A stretch of 64,000 nucleotides of DNA from Sternotherus odoratus (Eukaryota > Chordata > Testudines > Kinosternidae): positions 140,791,259 to 140,855,258 of the forward strand of contig JAVMKO010000003.1 in NCBI GenBank assembly GCA_032164245.1, in the 5' to 3' direction. A program made the position numbers and the translations under genes. Every line of letters starts with the position of its first letter. Positions within the stretch are counted from its first letter, which is position 1. The notes beneath the pieces are model-generated. The model was given only the letters and a program-made list of their open reading frames with translations, had not been told where the DNA came from and did not search any database. This document shows positions 12,828 through 24,542 of the stretch, in pieces.

Positions 12828-13312
12828 CAGGGGGTGTGCACAGGGGTTTAAATGTGACTACTGGGTGGGGAAGAATTTAAACACTGTCTCCTCATCCAAT
12901 GCTGCCAGGCCCTGCTGCTTCCCCTATCCACTTGACTCCCCCTGCCTCCCCGGTTTTCCCACCCATCCCCCCAACACCCTGCTGCCTCCCCCACTCTCCT
13001 GGGCTCCAAACATTTACTGGAGGCAGCAGGCAAGGAAGGGGTTGGACTCAGCAGGTGTCTCAGGCTCCCTCTTGCAGAACTGTGCTGCCAGCCCAGCTTC
13101 CATGCTCTGTGTGCCATCTAGAGGGGCTCAGCCAGAGCGCTGCCTGCAGTGCCGCTCCCAGGCATGTCTCCAGCTGTGCTCAGCCTGACGTCCACCCTGA
13201 CAGAAAGGGGGAAGAGGAGTTTGGAGGAGGGGCTGGAGCAGAAGCTGCAGACAGTGGAGGTGATGACTATTGGGAGAGCACCCTTGCTTGCCCCCCACTA
13301 AACATGTCCCTG
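12828..13312. mobile_element. hAT-type MITE inserted in CR1 (485 bp)
   Basis: It is flanked by an 8-bp target duplication, CACAATGA (12820-12827) and CACAATGG (13313-13320), interrupting the CR1 coding sequence at the 'gcacaatgg' word. The ends are CAGGGGGTGTG and, on the complement, CAGGGACATG. The GC-rich interior gives 146-150-codon frames on several strands that carry no protein signature. Confidence 0.75.
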
Positions 13313-13584
13313 CACAATGGAAAAAATAATCCCAACTATATACAGAAATAATGGGTCTAAATTAGCTGTTACCAGCCAAAAAAAAAAAAGAGATCTTGGA
13401 GTCATTGTGGAGAGTTCTATTAAAACATCTGCTCAATATGGAGAGGCAGTCGATAAAGCGGAAAGAATGCTGGGAAACATTAGGAAAGGGATCAATAAGA
13501 CAGAAAATATCACTGCCACTGTATAAATCCATAGCAAGTCCACATCTGGGATACTGCACGCAGTTCTGGTCGCCACATTACAAA

Positions 13585-13680
13585 TACACACACACACAAC
13601 ATATTATATAATAAATTGTGCGTGTCTATATATATATATGTTGTGTGTATGTTCTATATATATACATATACAGAAAAGAG
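13585..13680. repeat. (CA)n/(TA)n microsatellite
   Basis: Alternating CA and TA tracts ('acacacacacac', 'tatatatatatg') replace part of the CR1 C-terminal coding region. Confidence 0.8.
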
Positions 13681-14026
13681 ATGACTAAGGGGGGATACAA
13701 CAGAGGTCTATAAAATCATGTCTGGTGTGGAGAAAAAGTGTTATTTACCCCTTCACATAACACATGACTCAGGGGTCACCCAAAGAAAGTAATAGGCAGC
13801 AGGTTTGAAACAAATATAAGGAAGTACTTCTTCACACAACATAAAGTGAACCTGTAGAACTCATTGCTCTGTTCATTCCCTGTGAAGAATCTGGGAATGG
13901 CCATTGTCAGAAGACAGGATATTGGCCCTGACCTGCAGTGGGGCTGTGCCCGGAGCCAGGGGCTGGGGGGGGGCTGTGCCCGATGCAAAGGGGGGGCTGT
14001 GCCCAGGGGTCGACTGCGCTCTAGAC

Positions 14027-14327
14027 CAGTGGGTCTCAAACTTACCTTTAGCGTGACCCCTTTTTTCTGAGCGGCACGGCACCGCGACCCCTTGAGTGTT
14101 CGCCGAAAAGCCGCCGAATGAATTACTTCCACATTCGGTGGCTATTTTCGACGGACATGCCGAGCATTCCCAAAGTAGCTCGGCATGTCCGCCGAAAAGC
14201 CGCCGAAAGCGGAAGCGATCGTGATCACGGCGGCAGCTTTTCAGCGGAAAAAAACAGCTCGCGACACCTCGGGAACCGGGTTGGCGACCCCCCGAGGGGT
14301 CGCGACCCACAGGTTGAGAACCCCCGG
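14027..14327. mobile_element. hAT (Charlie-like) MITE, 301 bp
   Basis: There is a perfect 8-bp target duplication CTCTAGAC at 14019-14026 and 14328-14335. The terminal repeats are CAGTGGGTCTCAAACTT on the left and, on the complement of the right end, CCGGGGGTTCTCAACCT. The inner sequence has self-complementary stretches around 'gccgccgaa'. The same family is seen at 22132 and 58969. Confidence 0.9.
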
Positions 14328-14528
14328 CTCTAGACTGACCGACACAAACCTGGAAAAGCAGTTGCGAGTAGCAACATCATCAATACCAGCTAACATCACA
14401 CGCCTCACCAAAGAGAAGCAGTTCCAGCCATCACATTAGGGGTGAGTTAGTTAAATGTTTGATCAAATATAGGAGGCTAATTTTTAAGTTGATAATTTTG
14501 TATGGCCCGCGAATGATGTTATAAATAT

Positions 14529-15022
14529 TGTGGCAGACCCAGGGCAGACAGCTGCCAGTAAGGCCTGTAATTAGAAGGGTTACCACAAGGGAACTGGGTC
14601 CAGCTGAGCAGGGCTGCCACAGCCAGAAGCAGGGCCAGCTGAGGCCAATTAAGGAGGCTGCCAGAGCCCTTGAAAAGGGACTCCTCCCCAGAGAGGTTTG
14701 TGGGAGTTGAGGAGTGGGTTTGGAGGCAGTAGGTGTTAGAGGAGTGAATTTGGTGGAAGCAGAGGAGTGTGAGGAGCGAGTTGGAAGAAGCAGGGACGGA
14801 GAGGCTGCTGGCAAGCAGGAGGAGAGAACTGAGGGTCCCTTCCAGGGGGAACCTAGCTTCCCTAGCCTGCAGGAGCCTGACCCTGAGCGAGAAAGAGAGG
14901 GAGCAAGCTGCTAAGGAGCAGCAGGAAAAACCGGGTCTGGTGCAGTCTGGTCAGGGCACCAGGGCCGCACCAGCACCCCAGAGGACTTGAACCAGGGGGA
15001 GCAGAGGGGCCACCTTGTCACA
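14529..15022 (+). mobile_element. Solo LTR (494 bp) inside the hAT relic
   Basis: It begins TGTGGCAGACC and ends CTTGTCACA, flanked by a 4-bp duplication ATAT (14525-14528 and 15023-15026). Removing it restores continuous hAT text across 'gttataaat|atccaaatggccc'. The interior is purine-rich with repeated 'gaggagtg' words. No internal retroelement genes are attached, so it is a solo LTR, probably Ty3/gypsy- or ERV-like. Confidence 0.7.
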
Positions 15023-15244
15023 ATATCCAAATGGCCCTTGGCAGAAAAAAGGTTCCCCACCCCTGGGCTAGATGGACCACTGATCTGACCCAATATGGCC
15101 ATTCTTATGTTCTGAGCCCCATCCACCACATTCCGGACATGCCCTGTTTCAGAGGATGCAAGCTGCTCTGCAGAGAATTGAGTCCTATGAGATACCTGAA
15201 GCTCATGTTTCTACTGACCTACCAGACAGTTAGTAGTATTAATA

Positions 15245-15705
15245 CAGTAAAACCTCCATTTAATGGACTAATTCGGGCGAGGGGGTGTCCGTGAAATCAA
15301 AAAGTCCGTTATTTAATTTTTAAAAAAACCGAGCTGTCGAAGCAGCAGCCCGCCCGCCACAGGGTCGGGGCGGCAGCTCCACAGCCCGCCTGCTGCCGGG
15401 ACCCGGCAGCCAGCCCGCCCGGGTCCCGGCTGCCGGGAGCCGGCAGCCAGCTTGCCCGCTGCCAGGACCCAGGCGGCAGCCGGGAGTCGGCAGCCAGCCC
15501 GCCCGCTGCCGGGACCCGGGCAGGAGCCGGCAGCCAGCCCGCCAGCGGCCGGGACCGGGGCGGCAGCCGGGAGCCAGCAGCCAGCCGCCTGCGAAGGGGA
15601 CCGGGGCCGCAGCCGGGAGGGGTCGCGGTCTGATATGGATCAGAAATTTTGTCCGTTGCATCCGAAGTCCGTTAAATCGAGGTCCGTTAAACTGAGGTTT
15701 TACTG
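15245..15705 (+). mobile_element. Tigger-like MITE, copy 2, with GC minisatellite (461 bp)
   Basis: Terminal repeats are CAGTAAAACCTCCATTTAA and AAACTGAGGTTTTACTG, with TA on both sides. Subterminal 'ggactaattcgggcgagggggtgtccg' and 'tccgttgcatccgaagtccgtt' are shared with the other copies. The core (15340-15600) is a degenerate 46-47-bp GC-rich tandem array of the form 'ccagcccgcccgctgccgg...'. The >100-codon frames inside on both strands are by-products of the array. Confidence 0.9.
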
Positions 15706-15724
15706 TATTTCACTAGCTACTAAA

Positions 15725-15850
15725 GACTCCAAATGGAGTTGGGGTCTGTGCTAGGCATTGTACAAATATAGAACAGAAATAGTCCCTGCCCAAAGAGCTT
15801 ACAATAAAAAACAACACAAACAGATATGAACAAATACAAAGGAAGAAGCA
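15725..15850 (+). repeat. MIR-type SINE fragment
   Basis: 'gtctgtgctaggcattgtacaaatatagaacagaaatagtccctgcccaaagagcttacaat' matches the left part of the repeat seen at 5110. The right half is missing. Confidence 0.55.
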
Positions 15851-18291
15851 ACTTGCCAAAGTGTAGCACAGCTTGTTTCTAGCTTCCTCCTCAACATAAT
15901 AAAACTTCTTTCCCCTTTTCCTTTTATATGACAAACCTCTTCCTCAACCAACTTCCCTCCATCCAGCTAACAGTCAAACTTCTACAAAGTCCTTGCTCAG
16001 CCTGAATGTCCTCCCCTCCTCACTCGCCCCATTTAGGAAAACTCTCAACCTCATTTGGGAGAGAAAAAACAAAACAAAAGAACTATACCAAATGTGTGAT
16101 ATGGGTTGCTCTCAGCCCATTATCACACTTAGCCTGTTAGATTTTTATACCTAAAAACCAGTAAAACACACTTCATATAGAGTCAAGACTCAAACAGCTG
16201 CATCTCATCTGCTCCCAGCAAATCCTTTTACAATTGTTGCTACTTTAGGAATGTAGATATATAATAAATAAACAACCAATACAACACTGAAAGGACAGGG
16301 ACAGCCAAAAGCCTAGGACTATAACTTGTATCAGATAAAAAGACAGTGAGACTAGCAGCAAGGTGATCACAAAACTGTAGATTCAGGTAAGAAAATTCTA
16401 CTGGTTTCTTATTAAAAAGAAAGACTTCCCCCCACTAGTCAAGTGTCCTTTATTTCATTTTGTTTTGTTCACTTGGCTCCATTTTATTCCTTGCTGCTGT
16501 TCCTTTTCTCCAATCTTGCTTATTATCTTCATTCTAGCGTTTGGGATTCTTAAATTTGGCCTTTGCTGTATGTAAGATGATCTTCTGCCAATTAATTACC
16601 CACTTTTTTGTATTTATTTGCCCCTCATCATTCTCTTCTCTCATTCATCACTTTAGTTGCTGGTCCTCCAATTCCTTGTCTCAAGTAAAATTATGTTCTT
16701 TTTTTTCAAATAGGTTGAGAAAGTCCCCAGAGACCAAACACTGACACCTTTCTTTGTTTTCTAACTGTAGTATGAATTTTAAAAGATACTGGGTGTAACA
16801 AAAAGCCCTTATTCATAAATATTTTTCCTGACTGTGACACTTTAAAACCCATCATGGATTGCTATTTTAAAACGTGTATCCAGGATGTGTATCCAGGATT
16901 ATCATTCTTTGGCTATGAACCCTTTAAAGACACAGTTTTCACATCAAAAGGAAGAAAAATATCTATGCGGGTGGGATAGAAAACATGCTTTCATAGATGA
17001 AAAATGAACTCTGCAGATTGCCAGATTAAATCCACCATACCACCAAGTAGGATACATCTTCAATACACTTTACAAGTTCCAACTTTTCCCTTCCCAAATG
17101 TAAAAACATCCTTTGTCTGTGACAGAATGATGGTGCTGTTTTTCTGATTAATGATGGGGGACACTTAAAGATTCATAATATAAAATAAGTGCAAGAAATA
17201 TGTACTTTGATGTATAACTGAACTCTTAAAAATAAGAGAAAAAGTTAAGATTTCATTCAATTTCAACCTGCTCTTCAGAGAATCCAAATCAGTCAGGACT
17301 AAATCATATTAACTGGCTAATACTCAAAATAGATTCACTTTTGCAACGATCTAAATGGAAAAAGAAGTACCTTGTGCCAACAGTTTGCTTCTAACATCCG
17401 TATTATTTAAGATATTACAAATATTATAATTTCCCTTTCATTAAACTATTAAGAGTTTACAATCATGCTAACAATTGTGTTAATAAAAATAATTAATACA
17501 TTTAGCCATATTAATTAGTTTTAATAAATCTTGAGATACTGAAAACATAGCCGATTTCTATATAAAATAGCTCCTGCTTTAAAGATGATTTACAAGAAGG
17601 CAACAGTATTGTTTGTTACATACTATGATTATAAGTTAAAAAGACTGCCTTTTAGGCCCTGAACCATGTACTGCTTTTTTACAGGTTTCAGTTTTAGACC
17701 ATTAAGAGGATAAATATATTAAGTCATATTATGTAAAAAATATATATATGTAAGTCAGCTACAACTGTTTTTCTTACAAGTATTGAGGATTATAAAACCC
17801 ATCACAAATTCACTTACTGTTTCAAATAAATCAGTACATTATATGGGAAGCAGCCGGGACTGCTATTTTTAAGTTGTTCAGCAATTCTTAACAGCATTCA
17901 GAGCAAAAATGGGTTACATAACACATCTACACAGTTAAAAAAAATAATCAGGAAAGTGTACCCCGAACAAGACTCAATAGGATTACTTTTCTTGTTCATT
18001 GTGCATCTTGCAATGTAGAAAAATATAGTACCACTGGAGTTGACACATGAATAAAGTTACTCAGCTGTCTCTTTACTGTCTCATAAAGTTACATTAACGC
18101 CCCAATTTTGAAAACATGTACATGCTTAACTGTACTGCCACTTCACTTCAATGTGACAACTTGTAGTACGGTAGTAAAGTTTAGAAAATTATGTAACATC
18201 TAGAACAGTGCACTACTCTACGTTCCACTTTCAAAAAATTGTTTTATATAAAAGTACAAGTAAACTGTTACATAAAACTTATTACAGATTA
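15851..18291. other. AT-rich intron, nothing recognised
   Basis: No gene or repeat boundaries were seen in about 2.4 kb. Short open frames have no family motif. Confidence 0.45.
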
Positions 18292-18572
18292 AGGGTTGCT
18301 CTATAGTGAAGCTGTAAACTGACCTAAGTTACACTACGACAGTTACAAGTTGACGTAACTTAGGTCAATTTACAGCAGTGTCTACACTGCTCTGTGTCGA
18401 CAGGAGGTGCTCTTCCACCATCTTACCTTCTGCCCTGTCGGGGAGGTGGAATACAGATGCCGACGGGAGAGCGCTCTGCCATCAATTTAGCTTCTCTTCA
18501 CCAGATCCACTAAATTAACACTGCTGTATCAATGGCAGCAGAGTCAATTTAGCCGTAAGTATATACATGCCT
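18292..18572. mobile_element. Harbinger-type MITE
   Basis: The ends ('agggttgctctatagtgaag' and '...tatacatgcc') are roughly inverted and flanked by TTA/TTAA. Subterminal text 'aacttaggtcaatttacagcagtgtctacac' and the 'gacgggagagcgctctgcc' core match the short non-autonomous Harbinger elements of turtles. An internal 'taagttacac...gtaacttaggtca' makes a short hairpin. Confidence 0.6.
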
Positions 18573-19168
18573 TAAGTGTAACAACATAGTGGAAAACAGA
18601 CTGGCAGATATAGGTCTTCTAAGTGTGCAGATGAGTTAGTTTTGTAATTAGCTGTCTCATCCCAAATGACAGATCTCAGTCTGAAATGCATCTCAAGAAA
18701 GCTGTGCTGCTGACAGGGGTAGTCTATTTTTTGTAAAGGTCCAAATTTCTGGATCAAGAAAATATTTCAGAGACAATAATAAAAATAATAAAAAAATAAT
18801 AAGTAAATAAAAAAGATTTCAGAGTCTGTTCAAAAGCATCTGGTGATCCGGATTTAGTTCGCAGTCTGCCTATTGACTAGCCCTTATATAGTACACTAAA
18901 TCAGCTCCCAAGTCAGTAGCTAAGGTCACCGAATTCAATAATTTAAATTAATTTAGTTTAATGTAGTTTTAAATTAATTTCAGTAGGCTCTTAATCAGGC
19001 TCTAAATTATCATAATAAATGTAGAGAAGAATTTATTCTATAAAAAGTCTTTCTATAAAAATATTCTGGAACACTATTCCAATGAAAATGTATTGTAAAT
19101 ACACAATGAAGAACAATTTTTATAAGTAGAAGGCTTAAAAAATTTCTTTCATATTTTTAGCACTTGTA
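18573..19168. other. AT-rich intron, nothing recognised
   Basis: It contains simple A/T-rich runs (18778-18815, 'aataataaaaataataaaaaaataataag'). No gene or transposon end was seen. Confidence 0.5.
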
Positions 19169-19172
19169 GAAA

Positions 19173-19722
19173 TGTAGCGGGATGTTCGCTAGGCTATTGA
19201 GGGAGACCAGTAATGAAGTTCAAGGAGACCAATGAGGCTTAAAACAAAACGTGTTTATTCGGCCGAGGTGGCAGCCGCCCAAAAGCGTGAAGAAACTGCC
19301 ACACTAACCATACTTAACTTACAGTTTTATAGTCTTGGTTAACTACGCAGTTTCTATATGTGTTACATGATTGGCTATTCCATATTGCTAGGCAGATTTA
19401 GACTACGCACGTGGAGCAGGCACGTGGTAGGAACAGCGTGATTGGACAGAATTTCGCGCCCTTTTTGCAGGATTGTTGCATTGCTTGTGCACAGAACATG
19501 CAATAGCAGCATATTACTTTGATGAGGTAGTGATTGTATAAATGTGCAAAAACCAATTGTTACATGATTGATTCAAAACATTTTCATAACCTTATTAAAA
19601 TAAACATTAACATTAAACAATAACTATAACTATCTATTATTTTCCTTAATGGAGATCTTGTATTTTGATTTTTACATATCTGCATCAACATTTATCATTA
19701 TTTGCTTTCTTCAACCCTCACA
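19173..19722 (-). mobile_element. Solo LTR of an endogenous retrovirus-like element (550 bp)
   Basis: It is bounded by TG...CA in both orientations (forward 'TGTAGCGGGATG' to 'CAACCCTCACA') and flanked by GAAA at 19169-19172 and 19723-19726, a 4-bp duplication. On the minus strand a polyadenylation signal AATAAA (complement of 'tttatt' near 19254) sits about 80 bases before the 3' end, as in an R-U5 region. No internal region is attached, so it is probably the product of LTR-LTR recombination. Confidence 0.65.
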
Positions 19723-20021
19723 GAAATTTTCTGAAGAGTTCTGCATTTTGAAGATATTTTAAAATACTGCAATTTTAAGATATATATCACAATAAGATGT
19801 ATTTTGTCAAGTTCTAATTATTATTTTATATTAGTTGAGAAATTATGTGTATGGACTATATCTTCAGATTTCTTTAAAATAAATAAATAAATAGAATGAC
19901 AATTTTGAACAATTTGAATTCTTGTTTGGTGTGTGCACACAGTCAATATATTATTAGGAGAAATATCTTACTGTGATGTATATTCATATTTGTGTGTAAA
20001 TAAATATAAAGGCATTTTCAT

Positions 20022-20445
20022 AGAATCATAGAACTGGAAGGACCTTGAGAGGTCATCTAGTCCAGTTTACTGCACATACGGCAGGACTAAGTATTATCTA
20101 GACCATCCCTGAGAGGTGTTTGTCTAACCTGCTCTTAAAAATCTCCAATGATGGAGATTCTACAACCACTCCCTACGCAATTTTTCCAGTGCTTACAGTT
20201 AGGAAATTTTTCCTAATGTCCAATCTAAACCGCCCTTGCTGCAATTTAAGCCCATTGCTTCTTGCCCTATCCTCAGAGGTTAAGAACAACAATTTTTCTC
20301 CCTCCTCCTTGTAAAAACCTTTTATGTACTTGAAAACTGTTATGTTCCCCCCTCAGTCTTCTCTTTTCCAGACTAAACAAACCCAATGTTTTCAATCTTC
20401 CCTCACAGGTCATGTTCTCTAGACTTTTAATCATTTTGGTAATAT
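20022..20445 (-). mobile_element. CR1 LINE 3' fragment, reverse orientation
   Basis: It begins with the classical reverse CR1 3' tail, 'catagaatcatagaactggaaggaccttgagaggtcatctagtcca', and continues through the 3' UTR into the end of the ORF2 coding text ('cagtcttctcttttccagactaaac'). The CR1 5' end is missing, as usual. Confidence 0.85.
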
Positions 20446-20735
20446 GAAGCTATTGTTTATATGAATCCATTTAAGTCACTTTGGAAACAGCAGTGTTGCA
20501 AACTCTCACCATTTTATCACAAGTTTCACCATACTTGGTGCTTTTGGGGGGTTGGTTTTTTTTAAGCCCCAGCTTCTGAAGACAAGTGTCTACATGAGAA
20601 AATTAGCTTTAATTTGAAGTCTTTAGCCTTCATGGTTGCAGAGAAAAGCTTAAAATATGCCTCAAAAACGAGAAACAAAAATATCCCTTTTAAAAAAAAA
20701 AAGTCTCATGGTTTTAGTGGCCTGACTCATGATTT

Positions 20736-20895
20736 CTGAACATATCTGGTTGGCAATGGGATGGATCATTTGATGATTGCCTGTTCTGTTCATTCTCTCT
20801 GGGACACCTGCCATTGGCCGCTGTTGGAAGATAGGATATTGGGCTAGATGGACCTTTGGCCTGACCCAATATGGCCATTCTTATGTTCTTCTAAA
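20736..20895 (+). mobile_element. CR1 LINE 3' tail, forward orientation
   Basis: 'ttggaagataggatattgggctagatggacctttggcctgacccaatatggccattcttatgttcttct' is a short 5'-truncated CR1 end. Confidence 0.85.
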
Positions 20896-22131
20896 ATATA
20901 GATAGAAAGCTCTTTCTGAAAATTATCAGGTAGATTATCAGGAAGACTGTCTTCACTCAAAGAGATGTTTTTTGTTTTTTTACAGTGAGATAAATGTAAA
21001 GGAGTTCTCACTATAAAATCCTTATGGAGACAATTTCCCTGTAGTGTTTACCATGTGTTTACTCAGGCGAGACTAGTACTACAACTGCTGAAAACTGACC
21101 TTCCCAAATTTACCTCACAGTAAAACTACAATGCCTTGTCTCCACTGGAATTATACAACACAATAACTAATGCATGTTAGTTATCCTGTTGTAAAAACAC
21201 ATTTATTTTTTTTAAAGCAGTGAAGACAAAACCTAAGACAATAGCTCTTCTACATATCCCCAGTTAATAGCTCACCTATTTAGGCTTAGTAAGGAACTGA
21301 ACAAACTAGAAGAGGCTAGATCAAATGATCGAAGTGAGTTGTAAAATCAGACTATAATTTTGTTTCATCCTAAGAACTGGTGATGTGACTCAGGAAGTCA
21401 GAGTGTCAATATTTGGAAGAGCTATTCACTAATTAAAGTAAGGACTTCTTCAAAGTACTGTCTGGTATAGATATGAAATCTCTAACTGCTGGTACAATGT
21501 GAGCTGAAAAAAAAAAAGCTAAGAACTGGAAAGAGATTTTTTTGGCAAATTTTCCACCATTTTCATCTTTTGTCCCAAGGTGTCTGCTTCCATTCTGCCA
21601 ATTTAGCTATATTTATGTTGTACAATGAAAAGTTACGTGGTGCATGGCCTTTCTCTGCACACATACTTATAAAGCACTACATACATCTATGACAATATAT
21701 AGATAGTGAATAAGAATTTATAGCATGAAGAAATAAGACAGCTGCTTTGTTACTGTTACTTATATTTAGGTGCATGTTTTTTCACTTGACACTAATATTT
21801 CTTTTCTCTTTGTTCTGATCTTAAAAGTAAGGCTTATCTTGGACACTAAAAGCTGAGCTCTGAGGAAGAGCAGCTGAAAGGAAGTTTCAACTGAAAACAT
21901 TTAATGATAGTAGTTTTTCTTCTTTGATCTCCAGGTAATAACATGCACTCACTGTATTAGGTTTTATAAGTTTAACTATGAACTGCTATGCTTTAAATGT
22001 TACTGCCAAGCCAAACAAAGTAATTCACAAACGACAACATTTCTATACCACTGCATCAAGCCAACTCAACTAAATATTGAAGTATCATGAACCATAATGC
22101 TAATTATATGGAGTATTTTCATAAACATGAC
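20896..22131. other. AT-rich intron, nothing recognised
   Basis: About 1.2 kb with no recognisable gene, RNA or repeat ends. Confidence 0.45.
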
Positions 22132-22339
22132 CAATGATTCTCAAACTTATGTACTGGTGACCTCTTTCACATATGGCAAGCCTCCAAGTGTGATCCCCTC
22201 TTATAAATTAAAACATACTTTTTAAAAATTTAACACTACTATAAATGCTGGAGGCGAAGCAGGTTTTGGGCTGGAGGCCGACAGGTCGCGACCCGCCCCC
22301 AATGTAATGGGGTCTCGACCTTCAGTTTGAGAACCCCTG
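22132..22339. mobile_element. hAT (Charlie-like) MITE, 208 bp
   Basis: The left end CAATGATTCTCAAACTTA and right end CAGTTTGAGAACCCCTG are inverted repeats of the same family as 14027 and 58969. Flanks AACATGAC and AATGAGAC are a decayed 8-bp duplication, so this copy is older than the one at 14027. Confidence 0.75.
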
Positions 22340-22662
22340 AATGAGACCTAAACCCACAAGATGCTGAGCATTTCCTGCAAGGCACTGAGCTCCTGACCCA
22401 CTGAAGTCAAAATGAGTTTACCAACCACTTCAATGACGCAGTATCTAGCCTTGAGTGCCCTCATCTCCCTTTAGGCCCAATTCTCACATCACTTGCACTA
22501 AGTTTACACAACAGGAACTCTACTGACTTCATCAGAGCTACACGATTTACACCTGTGAACGTAGGCAGATTATGGTTTTCTGGGGCTCTGGGCCAGAGAA
22601 AGTGGGGGTCCCTCCCCACCCCTACCACCTACAATCAACCCTACTACCCTCCTGGGCGCAAG

Positions 22663-22750
22663 TAGGGTGACCAGACAGCAAGTGTGAAAAATCGGGATGG
22701 GGGCGGGGGGTAATCGCAGCCTATATAAGAAAAAGCCCCCCCAAAAAGAC
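22663..22750 (-). mobile_element. hAT MITE of the TAGGGTGACC family, truncated
   Basis: It begins 'tagggtgaccagacagcaagtgtgaaaaatcgggatgg' and runs through 'cctatataagaaaaagccccc'. Compared with the full copy at 40752-40873 it is the opposite end, in inverted order, and loses its other terminus. Confidence 0.6.
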
Positions 22751-23059
22751 ATTGGGTCTAGGTACAGGGGCTTCCCTTGATCCCCAGCAGGAGTGCTGGG
22801 CGGGCAGAGCAGAGCAAGCCTCTACACTTGACCCCTCTACCAGGCAGGAGCACCCAGTGGGCAGGCAGAGCGGGTCAGGGCATGGGGGTGCCCATTTTTC
22901 CAGGGCCTATGGGCACAGGCCCCGGTGGATTAAATTGAAATTGTTGTCAAGAGACATTTTTGGAACAAACGGATACATTAAATAGTAATAAGTTACCAGG
23001 ACTAGATGGTATTCACCCAAGAGTTCTGAAGTACTGCAACCCTTATTACTGGCTTTGGA

Positions 23060-24542
23060 AAGTATCCACCAAGATAGGGCAGATCTAAGTAGTGAGGATG
23101 GTGGACTACTTTTATTACTAAGTTCAGAGAAGACTATCGCCATTCTCTCTCTTGTAAGTCTACTGTTGAAACCACTTAGATCATTAAACCATATCATCCA
23201 GGTGTCTTCTACAACAGTACAGTAAAACCTCCATTTAACGGACTAATTCGGGCGAGGGGGTGTCCGTTAAATCAAAAAGTCCGTTATTTAATAATAATTT
23301 AAAAAAGCTGTCGGAGCAGCAGCCCGCCTGCCACAGGGTTGGGGCGGCAGCTCCACAGCCCGCCCGCTGCCGGGAACCGTCAGCCAGCCCGCCCCGGTCC
23401 CGGCTGCTGGGACCCAGGCGGCAGCCGGGAGTCGGCAGCCAGCCCGCCTGCTGCCTGGACCCGGGCGGCAGCTGGGAGCCGGCAGCCAGCCCACCTGCGC
23501 CTGGACCCGGGCGGCAGCCGGGAGCTGGCAGCCAGCCCGCCCGCTGCCTGGACCTGGGCGGCACCCGGGAGCCGGCAGCTAGCCCGCGAGAAATGGATTT
23601 CGGATGCATCAGACTTGCTCAGAAATTTTGTCCGTTGCATCCGAAGTCCGTTAAATTGAAGTCCGTTAAATCGAGGGTTTACTGTAGTAGATCTTTGTCC
23701 AGCAATAGAAGCTATCCTTGAATCACTCAGAGATATCCATTAAAAATGTACTAGAAGAAGCAAAGACTTCAGTCCACAAGCTGACTAATGAAAATACTTA
23801 TATTAACTTCATAACTGAAGAGGAAAAAATTGTTTAAGCCAGCCAAAAAAGTACACAGACTTGATTCTTACAAATCTACAATACAGATTTCTGGATTCTG
23901 CTCAACCTCCATGTAGCTTTTATAGATGCCTGTCTTATAAAACACTTACAGTTGCGTGGAGTGAGGCACTACCAGGATTGGAGCTGCTATGTGATCAGGA
24001 CAGAATAGAGAACTTTGAACACAGAGTAGAATACAATACGATGAACGAATGAAGATTTAACTTCAACTTCTTTATCATCACTAGTGGTTCAATCCAACCT
24101 TTGTGCTATGTTTCCTGGGATGAAAGTAGGAATTCAGCTCTTGCTAATCCCAGTCACAACAACTACAGTTGAGCATACTTTTTCTTCACTGAATATAATT
24201 TTGTGTTCTGAAAGAAGTCGCCTTCTGCCTGATCATGAGCATATCATGAAGGACTGGAAGTAACGGACACACAAGAAGACACCAAAGAGTGAAAAATTAC
24301 TACAAGAAACCAAGACAGGTGTAGATGTAGTGCTTCATAGTAGGCTTGAGTAGCCAACTTTAATTTGTGTGATGATTTTAAAACATGAGTTAAATATAAT
24401 AAAATGATTGTGAAATATTTGTCAGTTTTTACTATGGTGTCATACAGGCACCTTTGCCCTCAAAGTCAATGCCCTCATCAGCCCTCCCCCCGATATATTC
24501 CAAGACACCCCCCCCCCATTTGAATTCCTGGGGGAAACACTG
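23060..24542 (+). mobile_element. hAT transposase relic inside CR1
   Basis: The right end '...ccatttgaattcctgggggaaacactg' is a hAT-type terminal sequence. The 24130-24260 region, read across frames, resembles the hAT C-terminal dimerisation segment (threonine-valine-glutamate-histidine-threonine-phenylalanine-serine-serine-leucine order). No open frame survives. The left terminus was not located, and the Tigger-like MITE at 23220 is inserted within it. Confidence 0.5.
23220..23684 (+). mobile_element. Tigger-like MITE, copy 3, with GC minisatellite (465 bp)
   Basis: CAGTAAAACCTCCATTTAAC to TAAATCGAGGGTTTACTG, with TA at 23218-23219 and 23685-23686. The core contains about four to five units of a GC minisatellite: the word 'ggcagccagccc' (or its variant) recurs at 23434, 23481, 23527 and 23574, spacing 47, 46 and 47 bases. 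Frames of 86-153 codons on both strands arise from the array. Confidence 0.9.

Larger units (their letters stand above)
13930..15063 (+). mobile_element. hAT relic inside CR1, carrying two further insertions
   Basis: Between the two halves of the CR1 3' UTR lies DNA that encodes a hAT transposase C-terminus at about 14330-14439: 'LTDTNLEKQLRVAT', then a stop. This matches the tail of GTF2IRD2/FAM200-type hAT proteins. The right end, 'ggttccccacccctgg', is a hAT terminal sequence. This relic was itself hit by the MITE at 14027-14327 and by the solo LTR at 14529-15022. The left terminus and the 8-bp target duplication are not clean. Confidence 0.6.
12685..15113 (+). mobile_element. CR1 LINE copy, split by later insertions
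   Basis: CR1 reverse-transcriptase text starts with 'KFADDTKLLKT' (about 12700). It resumes after an insertion with 'GSKLAVTSQKKKRDLGV' and 'DKAERMLGNIRKGIN' (13350-13500) and with the 'LGYCTQFWSPHY' region (about 13550). The C-terminal/3'-UTR text continues at 13681-13925. The very 3' end, 'ctagatggaccactgatctgacccaatatggccattcttatgttct', appears only at 15067-15113. The intervening DNA consists of nested insertions (separate entries). Frameshifts and stops show the copy is long dead. Confidence 0.8.

Noticed and set aside
15320..15754. Proline/arginine-rich frames of 100-113 codons
   Set aside because: They are products of the GC minisatellite inside the Tigger-like MITE; the same is true at 23235-23721 and 49076-49678.
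22570..22985. Gly/Arg-rich frames near 22750
   Set aside because: They lie across a truncated hAT MITE and GC-rich repeat; no protein signature.
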